The translations under genes and the position numbers were made by a program. Positions 42,841 to 54,202 of a DNA stretch of 64,000 nt are shown here, piece after piece. Origin of the DNA: Apricaphanius iberus (lineage: Eukaryota > Chordata > Actinopteri > Cyprinodontiformes > Aphaniidae); the NCBI GenBank assembly GCA_028564705.1, contig JAPXFQ010001399.1, positions 251,001 through 315,000 of the forward strand, read 5' to 3'. Every line of letters begins with the position of its first letter. The stretch's first letter is position 1. The notes below the pieces were generated by a model that was not told where the DNA came from, searched no databases, and was given only the letters and a program-made list of their open reading frames with translations.

Positions 42841-44238
42841 GTGAAGAGGCAGTTGGAGAAACTGAACCGGAACAAGGCTGCAGGTCCAGATGGTGTCAGC
42901 CCCACAGTCCTGAAGACCTGTGCAGAGCAGCTCTGTGGGATTCTGCAGCACCTATTCAACCGTAGCCTGAACCAACAGAAGGTTCCAGTGTTGTGGAAGA
43001 CATCATGCCTTGTTCCAGTGCCAAAGAAAACTCACCCATCAGTCATCAATGACTACAGACCTGTTGCCCTGACATCCCACATCATGAAGGTCCTGGAGAG
43101 ACTCTTGTTGCCCCACCTGAGTAAGCACTACTACTACTACACTAAACTAGAACCTATCAGGACCCCCTGCATTTTTGCTTATCGCCATGGTGTTGTTGTT
43201 GAAGATGCCATCATCAACCTGGTTCAACCAACCCACTGTCATCTGGACAAAGCAGGCAGCACTGTGAGAATCATGTTATTTGATTTCTCAAGTGCATTTA
43301 ACACAATTCAGCCTGATTTACTTTGTCAGAAACTCCTGAAAACACAGCTGGAGACCTCAACAATCAGCTGGATCAATGCCTACCTGACAAACAGACCACA
43401 GTTTGTGAGACTGAAGGATTGTATGTCAAACCAGCTGATCAGCAGCACAGGAGCACCACAAGGGACTATACTCTCACCATTCCTTTTCACTCTGTACACT
43501 TCAGTTTTCCAGTATAAGACAGAGACCTGTCATCTGCAGAAATACTTAGACGACGCTGCAATTGTCGGGTGTATCAGAGATGGTGAAGAAGTTGAATACA
43601 GAGAGCTGGTGAGAAGCTTTGTGGTATGGTGTGGAGACAATAATCTTACCTTGAATGTGAACAAAACAAAGGAGATGATAGTAGATTTTAGAAGAAACAG
43701 AGACAAGTCAAAGACTATCTCCATCATGGGAGAAGAAGTGGAGGTGGTTGAGAAGTACAAATACCTCGGAGTTCACCTGGACAATAGACTGGACTGGAGA
43801 ATCAACGGTGAAGCCGTCTACAAAAAGGGAAAGAGCAGACTGTACTTTCTGAGGAAGCTGAGTTCCTTCAAGATTTGCAGCAAGATGCTCCAAATCTTCT
43901 GCAAGTCTGTGGTGGAGAGTGTCATCTCTTCGTCCATCATCTGTTGGCGTAACACCATCAGAGCCAGGGACTTAAAAAGGCTCAACAACCTGATAAAGAA
44001 GGCTGGTTCTGTTATGGGGACAACTGTGGAACAACTGGAGATAATGATGCAAAGAAGGATTCTTCCTAAAATTAAAAAGATCATGGACAACCCTGAGCAT
44101 CCTCTCCATGAGACAGTCCTACAGCAACAGAGTATCTTCAGTCGGAGGCTTCTTAAGTTTTGGTGCATCACAGACCGCTACAGGAAATCCTTTCTCCCCA
44201 CAGCCATCATGGTCTACAACAATTCCTTGAAAAAGTAA
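42841..44238 (+). CDS. Rex1-B reverse transcriptase
   Basis: The 465-codon frame starts VKRQLEKLNRNKAAGPDGVS. It contains [38 protein letters not shown] (motif A), SSTGAPQGTILSPFLFTLYT (motif B) and KYLDDAAIVGCIRDGEE (motif C, with DD kept but the first position changed). VDFRRNRDKSKTI and the Rex1 block KGKSRLYFLRKLSSF follow. It is in the same frame as the preceding endonuclease piece, with only a TAG at 42838 between. Without that codon it would be one long endonuclease-RT ORF. The missing 5' part still makes the copy defective. Confidence 0.92.
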   Translation: MKRQLEKLNRNKAAGPDGVSPTVLKTCAEQLCGILQHLFNRSLNQQKVPVLWKTSCLVPVPKKTHPSVINDYRPVALTSHIMKVLERLLLPHLSKHYYYYTKLEPIRTPCIFAYRHGVVVEDAIINLVQPTHCHLDKAGSTVRIMLFDFSSAFNTIQPDLLCQKLLKTQLETSTISWINAYLTNRPQFVRLKDCMSNQLISSTGAPQGTILSPFLFTLYTSVFQYKTETCHLQKYLDDAAIVGCIRDGEEVEYRELVRSFVVWCGDNNLTLNVNKTKEMIVDFRRNRDKSKTISIMGEEVEVVEKYKYLGVHLDNRLDWRINGEAVYKKGKSRLYFLRKLSSFKICSKMLQIFCKSVVESVISSSIICWRNTIRARDLKRLNNLIKKAGSVMGTTVEQLEIMMQRRILPKIKKIMDNPEHPLHETVLQQQSIFSRRLLKFWCITDRYRKSFLPTAIMVYNNSLKK

Positions 44239-44304
44239 TTAATGATCTACAACAACAATTAATTTCCCTCTGGGATCAATAAAGTATTTTTGAATTTGAA
44301 TTGA

Positions 44305-45083
44305 ATGTCTCCTACCAGTTATTGTCCCATATTTCTTATCAATGTTTATCTTAAAATAATTTGCAAAGCTCTTGCAAGAAGGATTGAGAAAATAACACCT
44401 CTAATAATTCATCCTGATCAAACAGGTTTTATAAAAGGTAGGCTCTCTTCCACAAATTCACGTAGATTAATAGATTTAATAGATTATTCCTACTGTAAAA
44501 ACGTCCAAAGCAATATATTATCTTTAGATGCAGAAAAAGCATTTCATAGAGTTAACTGGAATTTTTTATTTGCAACCTTACATAAATTCGGGTTCAGCAA
44601 TTCTTTTTTAAACTGGTTAAAAATATTATACAGCTCACCAACAGCATGTATTAGGACTAATAATCAAACATAATCAAGGTTTTTCCTTCAGAGAGGTACC
44701 AGACAGGGATGTCCACTTTCTCCCTCCCTCTTTGCTATTTTTATTGAACCATTAGCAGCAGCAATCAGACAAAAGAATAATGTTAAAGGTATACAATGCA
44801 ACAAAATATAACATAAAATTAGTCTGTATGCAGATGATGTACTACTCTTTCTACAGCATTCACAAACTTCTTTCTCTCAGGTAATTGAGTTGATAAAATC
44901 GTATTCAAGAGATTCAGACTATTCCATAAATTGGTTAAAATCTACAGTCCTTCCAATCAATTGTTCTTCCCAGGGTCCTGTCAAAGCTAAACCACGTCCC
45001 ACTTTTAAAAAAAGTGGAAGATGATCTGGCAAGATGGAAATCCCTTCCAAAATCACTTATTGGAAGGGTAGCTAAAATAAAAA
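44305..45083 (+). pseudogene. L1 ORF2 RT core, broken
   Basis: 44305-44673 has IFLINVYLKIICKALARRIE, then HPDQTGFIKGRLSS and LSLDAEKAFHRVNW (motif A, in which L1s usually read DAEKAFDRV; the second Asp is His). Beyond a stop, 44690-44860 has [20 protein letters not shown] and then SLYADDVLLFLQ (motif C). Two or more stops and a frameshift interrupt it. Confidence 0.9.
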
Positions 45084-46280
45084 ATGATGGTTTTGCCTAG
45101 AATCAATTATTTATTCTCAATGATCCCAAGCAAACCATCACCTGATTGGTTTAGATCTCTGGACTCTTCTGTCTCTAAATTTCTTTGGAAAGATAAACCC
45201 CCACGTATCAGCTTAAAAACACTGCAGAAGTCCAAAGATAAAGGAGGTCTAGACCTACCAAACTTTCGTCATTATTTCTTAGCCAACAGGCTCCAATACA
45301 CATCAAGATGGGTAAAACACAGTTATATCGATGAGTGCTGGGTAGATGTTGAACAGACACTATGCAATAAGATAAAACTTTCAGATCTACCTTTTGTTAG
45401 CTCAAATATAAAACAAAATGAATGTTTTAAAAGTATTAGTATCAGCTCCTCTCTGACAGCTTGGTGGGAATTTCTTAAAATGACAGAGACCTTACTAGTC
45501 CCAAGCAGGCGTACACCCATCTGGAATAACCCGGATATCTTACAAAAAAAATGCATGATCAACTTTCCAAACTGGAGTTGTAAAGGAATTGAATACCTGG
45601 AGCATATATTTGATGGAACAGACTTTATCCCATTTAATACATTGGTTACACAATACGGAATTAACAAGAATAAATTCTTAGAATATCAACAAATTAAATC
45701 AATTATAAAAAATAAATTTAGGCTCAATACAGTTGATTTACAAATTCCAGGAAAAGTTTTAGACTTTCTTAATCTTAACCCTCCCAAACTGCTATCTAAA
45801 ATATACAAAACATTAAATAGAATAGATGAATCAATAGCCCTTCCTATTTTAAAATGGGAGATGGACTTGTCCATCTCATTTGACCGAAACCTCTGGTCTC
45901 AGATTTCCTTAAGAACCTTTAAATTTCTTAAAAATCCTAATCTACGATTAATACAATATAAAATCCTTCATAGAGTGCATTATACAGGCCAACGGATGTT
46001 CAAGATGGGTTTTACGCCATCTAATACCTGTTTACAATGTACAAGCAATCTACCAGACAATTATATTCATGCTCTTTGGTTCTGCCCACCTGTCAAGAAA
46101 TATTGGTACCAGATATGTGAAGACCTATCAAAGTGTCTGAAATGTAATATCACACCTTCTCCCACAGTTTGCTTGCTGGAAAATTTAGATGAAGTTACCA
46201 TGGATACAAAGTCTGTGCAATTAGTTCACATTACCTTATGCATCTCTAAGAAAAATATCCTCTTGAACTGTAAAAAATGA
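45084..46280 (+). pseudogene. L1 ORF2 carboxy-terminal domain
   Basis: The 398-codon open frame carries the post-RT part of a Tx1/L1-type ORF2: VLPRINYLFSMIPSKP, DKGGLDLPNFRHYFLANRLQ, FLKNPNLRLIQYKILHRVHY, then a Cys-rich motif CLQCTSNLPDNYIHALWFC (C-x2-C-xn-H-x4-C). It is long and clean, so the L1 is not very old despite its dead RT. Confidence 0.9.
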
Positions 46281-49200
46281 AAATACTCACAATATTAATC
46301 AATATAGAGATCTCCTTCTGGAATACATTGGTCTAGAAACGGCTTCTGCCTCAACATCTGATCAATCTTTCTGGTCTCCCTTGATCAGCTCCATCACCTA
46401 GTGGGGCTGGGCCCTTGATTTTGTTCTGTGGGACACGGTTGCCGATGTGGCTTTTAAGGGTTGGTGGTGACTGCAAGGGGTCCCCGCGGTTGGGTCCGCT
46501 TGCGGTTGGGGCGGTAGGTGCCGTGGATCTCGCCTGGGGGTGGGACTTTGGGGGCTTTGTGTGGTAACTCCTAGTGGCTGCATGCGGCGCCTTAGGGGGG
46601 TCGTGCTGGCGGACACTGGTAACTGGCCTGGTGGTGTGTTGCTCTGGGCTGGGCCTGGGGCTCTGGGGCGGCGTGCCCCCCGGCCTGTGGCCCTGGCCGG
46701 GGCTTGGCCGGTGGGGGGGCCGCTGTCGCCGGTGCCGGCTGGGGGGGGGGGCTGTGGTCGGCCGGTGGTCGGTGCGCGCTGCTGCCTTTTCCATCTCCCT
46801 GCGCTGGTTCTCGTCGCTGGCTCCATGATGACTGACTGGGTGGTGGGGTGTGGGCTGGTGGGTGGGGATGCTGGGTTCGGTGGCCTCCCAGCCATCGGGC
46901 GGTAGTAGAAAGGCTGGATGGTGTCGGCCTGGGTGGTTGGCCGCCTGGGGCTTCGGTCTGCTCACATGCCCGGCGCGGCATGTCCGGGGAATCCGAGTTG
47001 GTGCTGCGCCGGGTTCCAGCCTCAGCGCGGGGGCCCTCGGGCGCTGGCGGTGCTTGGGGCCTCTCCTGTTGACGTGGGGGACTTTTACCATCTAGCACAG
47101 GCGTTCTCCCGAACGGGGTGCGCTTGGGACGGGGGCGGGTGTATGGGGGGAGGGTGGCCTAAACTCAGCCTGGGTGTCTAGTGTCCTGTGTTTTGTTAGT
47201 AGTTTGAATGTTGGGAGGGATTTACGTCTGCCCCAGGGGTGGGGGCAGGAAGATGGCCTGGGCCCCCATGGGGCTCGGAGGGGCCGCTGCCGTGGGCCCC
47301 GACTTGACGTGCTGGGGCCTCGCCTGTGGTGCCGGTACCCACTGTTTAAATGCATCTAGACACTGAGGGCCCGGGGAGGGAGATGGGGGTACCTGGCAGT
47401 ATTCCCATGTCCCACATCTCTGTTTTAAGTGCACATTAGAACAAAACACGCAACAACACCACAATTGAGCAGGGGGAGAGAGGCAGGGGGTCTTTCCACA
47501 CCCCTGTTCGTTGGACCATCAGGGGTTTGGAGCCCGGGTAGATTATCAGGTCGTCTGGTCGGGGACCTAGGCTATTGGGCTACTCTTGCCGGGGTGGGGG
47601 CCTTGGCGGTCTGCTTGTCCCCGTCTTGGTGGGCAAGGGGTCCGTCTCCCGGGTGCAGGGGCAGGGTGCTCTATAGGGGCGTCTGTCCCTGGGCCTGGGA
47701 GTATACAGTATGTATGGGGTGTATGAATGAGTGTACAGCGTCCTTTTTTAGAGTGTCCTGTATATGTAAGAATGTGTACGCATGAGGGGGAGGGTACTAT
47801 GAGTGTCTCTGTCTGTCTATGTCTACTTGTCAGGTTAGGTCTTTGGCTGCCCTCTGGCCTGATGCATCTTCTTCCCCTCCGTCACTCCCCGTCGGTGATG
47901 GATGCTCCTGCCCGCTGGTTGATGATGGCTCCCGATGCCTGAGGCCGGGGGTCCCGGATGCGGCCCGGCTCGGTCCTAGTGCATGCCTGGCTGGTCCTGA
48001 GTGGGCCGATGTTTCGGGCGGCCACTGATTTGGGCCGACGTCCTCCTTGGATTGACTGGGGCACCTCTTATGGGGCTGCCGGGGTTGTAAAGTAGGTTGG
48101 TGCCGTCCGGTTGATCGGTGGGGACCGTTCCTGGCACCCAGGCCTCCTGCCAGTTCCATGAGTTCTACTGCCTGGTCAGTTCATTCTGGGGGACTGTCAG
48201 GCATTGGCTGGACACCTGATCTTGGCACTCTGCGTGGGGAAGGATCTGGACCCGGGAGCTGGCAGATCTGGATGTCCAGGTGCTGGCCGGGCGCGGCCTG
48301 GGGAGGGCGTACATCCGCTGTGGCTTTTACTGTGGCTCCCTGGCATGTGGGTATGTGGGGGGCTGCGGGTACCTCCTGTCTGGCGGCGGCGGGGGACCCC
48401 TGGTCGAGGCCCTGCTGGGGGGCGGGGTGCCCCTGATCCCCCTGGCCTCCGGGTCCTGTTCTGGGCCCGCCCTGGCATAGCCGGTTTCCGGCAGGGCCCG
48501 TGGGCTTGTCCCTGCGATCTCTCAAGCATTGCGGCTGGTGGGTGTTCCCCTGGGGCTTCCATCTGTTCCTCTCTTGGTGGGTGATCGGCCCTGCGCTGGC
48601 CCGCCTGTGGCTCCTGCGCTCTGTGGGACTCTGGACACACGCGTCTCCTGCCTCCTTCATGTCGGTGTCAATTCCTGTGGGACGGATTGACAGTTCCTTA
48701 CACCAGCTATCAATCACTTGCATGGGGAAACCTTATTCAGACCTGCATGCTCGCACACACACATAGGTGTGGGGACATTGGTGTGGAGGGACATATCTTG
48801 AGCTGAGGTTATCGTCATTAGTTAGTTGTTACCAGGAGTTTACAAGAAACATTAGTATTGTGTTCATTAATCAATGCTTGTGTGTAGTGAATGTGTAATT
48901 CTTAGTTTATATTACTGGATCTGAACTATTGGTGTGGTTCTGTTCAGTTTTTTTTATTTATATATATATTTTTTTTAACACTTCTCTGCCGTCCAGCAGA
49001 GGCGGAGGACTGGGTTTTTTTCTTGTGTTCTTTGTTTGCCTGCCTTGTCTTTTGTCGCCGGTTCGCACCTCTGCAGGTCCTGTTTCTTTTCTTCACCTTC
49101 TACCCTTTTTCCTTCTTGTCTCGGTTTCGTGTCCATGACTTCAAGAAATTGAACCCTCAGTAATCACTAATGAAGAATTTTTTATACATATACATCAAGT

Positions 49201-49299
49201 GGAGTATTACAGCGAAGCAGTATCTGTTGGGCTTGTACTTGGTACTCAGACACCAATTCTGAGTAGCAAACTGCTAGACAGGACACGTAAAAAAAAAAA
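46281..49299 (+). other. L1 3' UTR, GC-rich and G-run-rich, with poly-A tail
   Basis: About 2.9 kb with no credible gene. The plus strand is rich in G runs (for example near 46690-46760, 47255-47290 and 48355-48430), which could form G-quadruplexes. Mammalian L1 3' UTRs also have G-rich tracts, so the feature may be general. From 48930 the sequence becomes T-rich and ends with about 15 A. Overlapping open frames on both strands (46351-48766) reflect composition only. Confidence 0.7.
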
Positions 49300-50935
49300 A
49301 AAACTAATGTAAAGAACCTTGGTGTAAATGACATTTAAAACTCATATTAAACAGGTTTCTAGGATTTCTTTCTTTCACCTTCGGAAAATTGCTAAAATTA
49401 GAAACATCCTGTCCAGGAGTGATGCAGAGAAACTAGTCCATGCATTTGTGACTTCGAGGCTGGACTACTGTAATTCCTTATTATCAGGAAGTTCACAAAA
49501 TGCGATCAAAAGCCTTCAGTTGATCCAAAATGCTGCAGCAAGAGTTCTGATGAATATTAAAAAGAGAGATCACATTTCTCCTGTTTTGGCTTCTCTCCAT
49601 TGGCTCGCTGTTAAATCCAGAATAGAGTTTAAGATCCTCCTCCTTACTTAAAAAGCCCTTCAATAATCAAGCTCCATCGTACATCAGAGATCTGATTGTT
49701 CCATATGTTCCTAACAGAGCACTTCGTTTTCAGAATGCAGGTCTACTGGTAGTTCCTAGGATTTCAAAAAGTAGAATAGGAAACAGATCTTTTAGTTATC
49801 AGGCTCCTCTCCTGTGGAACCAGCTCCCAGTTTTAGTTCGTGAGGCGGATACTTTTTTGATAAAGCTTATAGTTACTTATATAGACACTAGACCTTATAA
49901 TCGCTCTTCGATTTCTAACAGTAATGTATTAATTTACCAGAATAAAATGATTAGAGAATTGAGCAAAGGTTGAATCATTAATCAGGACAGAAAAAGATTT
50001 ACACCAGGTTTTAAGGGTTGAAAAGTGATGGACAAAGATAATTCCAGAGTCTTCGGAAGAGCGGGCCTTTATCTACTCCAGTTATATCATTTACCAATAA
50101 TATTATCTCTCTAATACATAGATTCTGGAGAGGGCGCAGTCCTATGAGCAAAGAGAGATGCATAAGCACTACAATACTTACCCATTTACCTCCTTCTTTC
50201 CTCCTGGATTTCTAGGCAGGGAGTAGAGGGAGATGGAGTGTTCAGCCCGATCCGGCGAGGGGAGGATCCAGCCCGGTCCGGCAGCCCTCCATCTCCCTCA
50301 CACCGTACATTGCTAATAGACTTAAGAATTAGGGAAAAAAATTATCCTTTTTCAGACTCAACTGACCCTAACACACCTTCCACTTTTCTTTTCTACTTCT
50401 CTCCAGATATAGTTTTCCTAATGTTAATGCAATTGTTAACCCAGTTTTCGCTCAGTGTTTTTCTCCCCATAGAAGCTCTACCCGGTCTGGTACCCTGCTC
50501 AGCTATAATGCCCCATGCTGGATGGGGAGTGTTTGTCCAGGTGATGCTCAAAGTCACTGAACTTCCTCCATGCTGTCTCTTTTCTGTCTTCTCAGACCCC
50601 CAGACAGTCGTGGCAGATGACCGCTTGTACTGAGCCAGGGTTCTGCCAGAGGTTTCTTCCTGTTAAAGGGGAGTTTTTCCTCTCCACTGTCGCTACATGA
50701 TTGTTTAGTATGAGGCTTTGCTGAGGAATTGCTGTCGTTGGAGTCTGCATGATCCGGGCGCAACCTCACGCTGATGACTCAACGCAATATGCTGGGATTC
50801 TTTACATAGAAAACTTAACTGATTGGAATGTTTATATAATTGTATTGAGATGACTATGTTGTAAAGTGCCTTGAGATGACATTTGTTGTGAACTGGTGCT
50901 ATATAAATAAAAGTGAATTGAATTGAATTGAACAC
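49300..50935 (+). mobile_element. L2 LINE copy L2-C, 3' part
   Basis: It starts with the segment after the L1 tail (AATGTAAAGAACCTTGGTGT). A conserved frame 49328-49651 has [20 protein letters not shown] and [14 protein letters not shown]. Broken text follows to [17 protein letters not shown] codons near 49790-49830, then a 3' UTR of 1.1 kb. The tail is CTGGTGCTATATAAATAAAA followed by GAATT repeats. The DNA then returns to non-L2 sequence. Confidence 0.9.
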
Positions 50936-51918
50936 GGAGAAAAACAGATCGATCGAAGACAATCTGAGCACCATGCAGCTCCGCGGAGCTCAGCAGTGAC
51001 AACAGGAAGTGACACAGCAAGTCTCGCAATACTCACAATCTGGGTGTTTTCAGCTCTCTATATTCACCAGATCTGTAACTCTCTGTATTCAGACAATTGA
51101 AGATGGTAGCTAAAGGTATTGGAGAGGTATCAAGCACGGCGTTTTCAAGTGCAATTAATGTCATAGTTTTAGAAGCAGGAAACTCTGTTCGCATTGCAGT
51201 TAAAAGTAGAAAAGAAGTTTTCATCGTGCCAGTTTGGCAGGCAATAAAATGTCCACTATATATTACGGGGGCGAGTATGTTAGCAATAATATCATTAATA
51301 ACTGTGTTAAAAGTTCTCTGTGCTCACAGACATGAAAAGTACGCTACCCTAGACGACCAAGAGATGGTGCCACTTCCGCGCAGGAAAGGCGGGGCTCCAT
51401 ATAACAGGCGGAGACAATGTCTGAAGACACATTTTGGGGTGAGACTCTTATGACAGGATAGACGATAAAGAGAATGGACAGAATGAATAATTCCGGTACG
51501 GCACTTCATAACTTGGACAATATCAGTGAATTTGACTTGGCCCGGTCATTTTGGGTAAGAACAATTATTTCACATTGCGTGATAATTCTTTTATGTGTAG
51601 AGTTAGATACAGCAACTCCAAATTTTGTGGGCATTTAAAATAATCATGTATGTAGTTTTGAGTTTACCTACGGTGTTGTATGAAAAGAAAGTTATTCCTG
51701 CGGGCACAATTGGAGCAATATTTCTTTACCAGGACAAGTTGGAATGTAAATTTAAATTTGTGCTAATCATATATTTTGTTATGGTAACGACCAGCAATGT
51801 TTAAGTCCTGAACCCATTGATTTCATCAATGCTTACTGTGTCTGTAATCGTTTTTCAAATATCGGTGGGGGTTTGGAGTACAAGATTGAAGCATACATTT
51901 CTTAGAGTGGGTGCGGAG
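50936..51918 (+). pseudogene. Provirus 3' region with a membrane-protein ORF
   Basis: The frame 51097-51453 has a strongly hydrophobic segment (LYITGASMLAIISLITVLKV) followed by a basic/acidic tail (HRHEKYATLDDQEMVPLPRR). This pattern suits a transmembrane anchor with a cytoplasmic tail, such as the end of a retroviral envelope. Short frames follow (about 51480-51600 and 51650-51918). The last is broken only by a hAT element at 51919 and resumes at 53012. I cannot name the family. Confidence 0.35.
51911..51918. other. 8-bp target site duplication, left (gtgcggag)
   Basis: GTGCGGAG is repeated exactly at 53004-53011 on the other side of the hAT element. Confidence 0.93.
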
Positions 51919-53003
51919 TAGAGGGTGACAATTTTTCGGGATTCCCACGGGTCACGAGATTCCTGCAGGATTCCCGCGGGACTTGAGTCAATTTCACTGT
52001 TGGTAACGTGATCGGGACGGGACAGGAAATAATCCACGGGATCGGACGGAAAACCGGAAATTATACATATATAAATATATATATTTTTACATTTATCATG
52101 TCAGATATTAGGGAACTAGCTTGAAAAAATTACGCTGCGATGCGGTGCCAATGTGTGTGGTTATTAACTCTATTGTAAAATGCAATTACATCAGGTCTAC
52201 TACACTGCACGCACCAAAACTGAAACTTCTACGTTGTTGCTACACCACCTGGATAAACTTGGAAGCATATGATATCCGACTGAAAAGTGTATCTTAATAG
52301 TTTGGTAGTCAGACAAATCGACTCCATTCATGACGTGGTAAGGTGGCAAAACGACAAGAATGCAGGATATGGTTAAAGACGGCGGATAAAGCTAAATAGA
52401 TGATCTTTGATACTGTGCTACGCTATGGTTTAATCTACGGGATTCGGGTCGGGAAGGGAGTCTTTCTCTCGGGATTTTTTCGGGACAAGATTTTTTGGGG
52501 GTGCTGTCACGTGATCGGGATGTGACGGGAGTATTTTCTCCTGCCCCCCTGGGTCGCAGGTCTGGCTGCGCGCTTAGAGTTGAGCGCTGCATGCAGATTG
52601 TCGACCAGGGGCTCCTGAACCCGCCTAACCGTCCTTCATGTCATCATTGCGAACGTTGAAATATGTGCTTCTCTATGTTTTTGGTGTGTTTTTTTTTTCT
52701 ATTACCTGTGTTGTGAGTCCGTATAAAGACCCAGAACACAGTTGAGCGTTTTTTTTTTTCCGTCACCGTGAAACCCTCCCTCCCTCCCTCCTGATGTACA
52801 TGGGAGCGCCGCCTGCAAGCGGCTGCACTGCCCAACAGTGACCTGGATCTGTTTGTTGCCTGTATGTTTGTTTGTAATGATCTTGGACAGGTTGTACTGT
52901 AAAACTGAATTTCCCCTCGTGGGACAATAAAGAATTATTCTATTCAATTCAATTTTTTTGGGATCGGGACGGGAGTGACAATTGATTCCCGAGTCACCCT
53001 ATA
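51919..53003. mobile_element. Non-autonomous hAT element (copy hAT-B)
   Basis: The 1085-bp element has terminal inverted repeats TAGAGGGTGAC (left) and GTCACCCTATA (right, one mismatch). Subterminal CGGGA/TCCCG motifs are frequent, and a perfect 8-bp target duplication fits the hAT superfamily. No transposase frame is present. A 400-bp chimeric retroelement sits inside it (52549-52955). Removing the hAT and one duplication joins two host coding frames in phase. Confidence 0.92.
52549..52955 (+). mobile_element. Chimeric short retroelement SINE-X, copy 1, inside hAT-B
   Basis: The body (with TGTTGTGAGTCCGTATAAAG, CACAGTTGAGCGTTTTTT, CCAACAGTGACCTGGATCTG and AATGATCTTGGACAGGTTGT) matches the reverse complement of 62776-63270. 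The tail here is GAATTTCCCCTCGTGGGACA, then AATAAAGAATTATTCTATTC, which resembles the Rex1-B tail (44255-44305). No RT is encoded. The 5' end is approximate. Confidence 0.78.
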
Positions 53004-53011
53004 GTGCGGAG

Positions 53012-53217
53012 ATAGTGGCATTCAACGTCGGTGGCGTGCTCCAGAACACTGACATGCCGGGACGCAGTGAGGTGAGCGTCGAGAAGCCGTGTGAGCTTAT
53101 TGCAAAAAGAGTGAGCGATTTTAGAAGATCAGCTGAATATGCGTTATTTAATCAAGGTGCGTTACACACAGACAGCCCGTATTCAACTAACCCAGGCATT
53201 TGAATGGAGAGGAGATT
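53012..53217 (+). pseudogene. Provirus-type ORF, continuation after hAT-B
   Basis: The frame has IVAFNVGGVLQNTDMPGRSE, then KPCELIAKRVSDFRRSAEYA. It continues the frame that ends at 51918 in phase. Family unknown. By position it would be an accessory or late provirus gene. Confidence 0.4.
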
Positions 53218-54202
53218 TTGGGAAGTTAGTGATGAAAAGAAATATAAAGAAAAGTAAACTGCACCCAGGACTTGGTTAATGGGGTAATTTGAGGGATCAA
53301 ATTTGGATTCTGTGGGCTCAAACTGAGGGCTCGAATTGGGGCATTAACTATGAACATTAAAGTTCTCTTTAGTTCTCTTCAACATTTATGTTAAAGCTGA
53401 ACAAACCTTTGACTCTGGACAATCAGTATAAAGCCTTATATTGTGACTCCAGTGTTGGATTTGTTACCTACCTTTCTTATTTTATTTTGTTATGTCGAGA
53501 GATATTGAGTGCTATTTAGATATACCACAGGAACTTTTGTTTTTTGTTAAAGTAAAAAAAAAGGAATAGAAGAAACAGAAAGATACAATAAAATAAAAAG
53601 TCTGCTCGGTCACCTTTTCATTTTGAGACATTCATTCTTGCCTAAGTTTAGTTCAGACTTGGTGGATTGAGATAGATAAATGCTGCCATTATTTGTGGAG
53701 ACTCCTATTTTAGTCTACTTCAATTTTCTATTACTCTCCTATTTTTGATTCTATTAGTGTGGACTGAGAAGCAGGCATTTTTATCTTAGCTGATTATTTT
53801 TTCAAGTTTTATTTCTTTTCTTGTTTAAGAGGAGAAGTGATGGGAATCACAGGGGGTATTGTTCAGGGTTTATTTCATTTTTAATCTTTTGGGATTAGTC
53901 TGTTTTCCATAATTATAATTTTCTTAATGTTATCCCTCAATTTTTAGATTACTTGATTTTTTTTCTCATTCTTTTGCTACTTTTAATTTTGCTGCCCTTT
54001 ATGGGTTCATTTAAATATCATTTATATGAAGGTTACCGTTTTGCATTTTATCACTTTTTTCTTAAATTTGACTTATTTTTTGCATAAAGAAAAAAATAAA
54101 AACAAAAACAAGGGGAGAATAGTTTTGAAAACATAGAATAATTTTGTTTTTTGTTTCTCTTCTTTTCCCCTTTAAGAAGTTACCGGATTGTAGCATGATG
54201 TA
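53218..54202. other. AT-rich noncoding stretch
   Basis: T-rich with short A runs (53560-53600 and 54080-54110). No repeat edges or frames of interest. Confidence 0.5.

Larger units (their letters stand above)
41691..44305 (+). mobile_element. Rex1 LINE (copy Rex1-B), nested in the L1
   Basis: The plus-strand LINE is 5' truncated inside the endonuclease and ends with AATTTCCCTCTGGGATCAAT, then AAAGTATTTTTGAATTTGAA. The RT has FSSAFNT, the motif on which Rex1 was defined, and SRLYFLRKL. The L1 text on both sides (KPGKDP before, SYCPIFLINVYLKI after) is continuous in the L1 family. Confidence 0.93.
39620..49299 (+). mobile_element. L1-clade (Tx1/Swimmer-like) LINE nested in L2-C
   Basis: The plus-strand element has a truncated ORF1 (to 40106), a broken ORF2 (40384-46280), a GC-rich 3' UTR of about 2.9 kb and a poly-A tail at 49288-49302. 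The L2-C text before 39619 (NLDRINLAS) and after 49302 (VKNLGVN) is continuous in family L2 once the L1 is removed. ORF2 is itself split by Rex1-B at about 41690-44305. Confidence 0.9.

Noticed and set aside
42126..44171. Minus-strand ORFs of 60-117 codons.
   Set aside because: Antisense shadows of the Rex1-B endonuclease-RT frames.
46351..48766. Many overlapping open frames of 60-250 codons on both strands.
   Set aside because: They lie in GC-rich L1 3' UTR. High GC lowers stop frequency, and translations are Pro/Gly/Arg-rich with no family motifs.
39303..50935. Twin-priming inversion as the origin of the L2-B/L2-C head-to-head arrangement.
   Set aside because: L2-B has its own complete 3' tail at 31262, so the inverted part is a separate insertion rather than the inverted 5' segment of L2-C.
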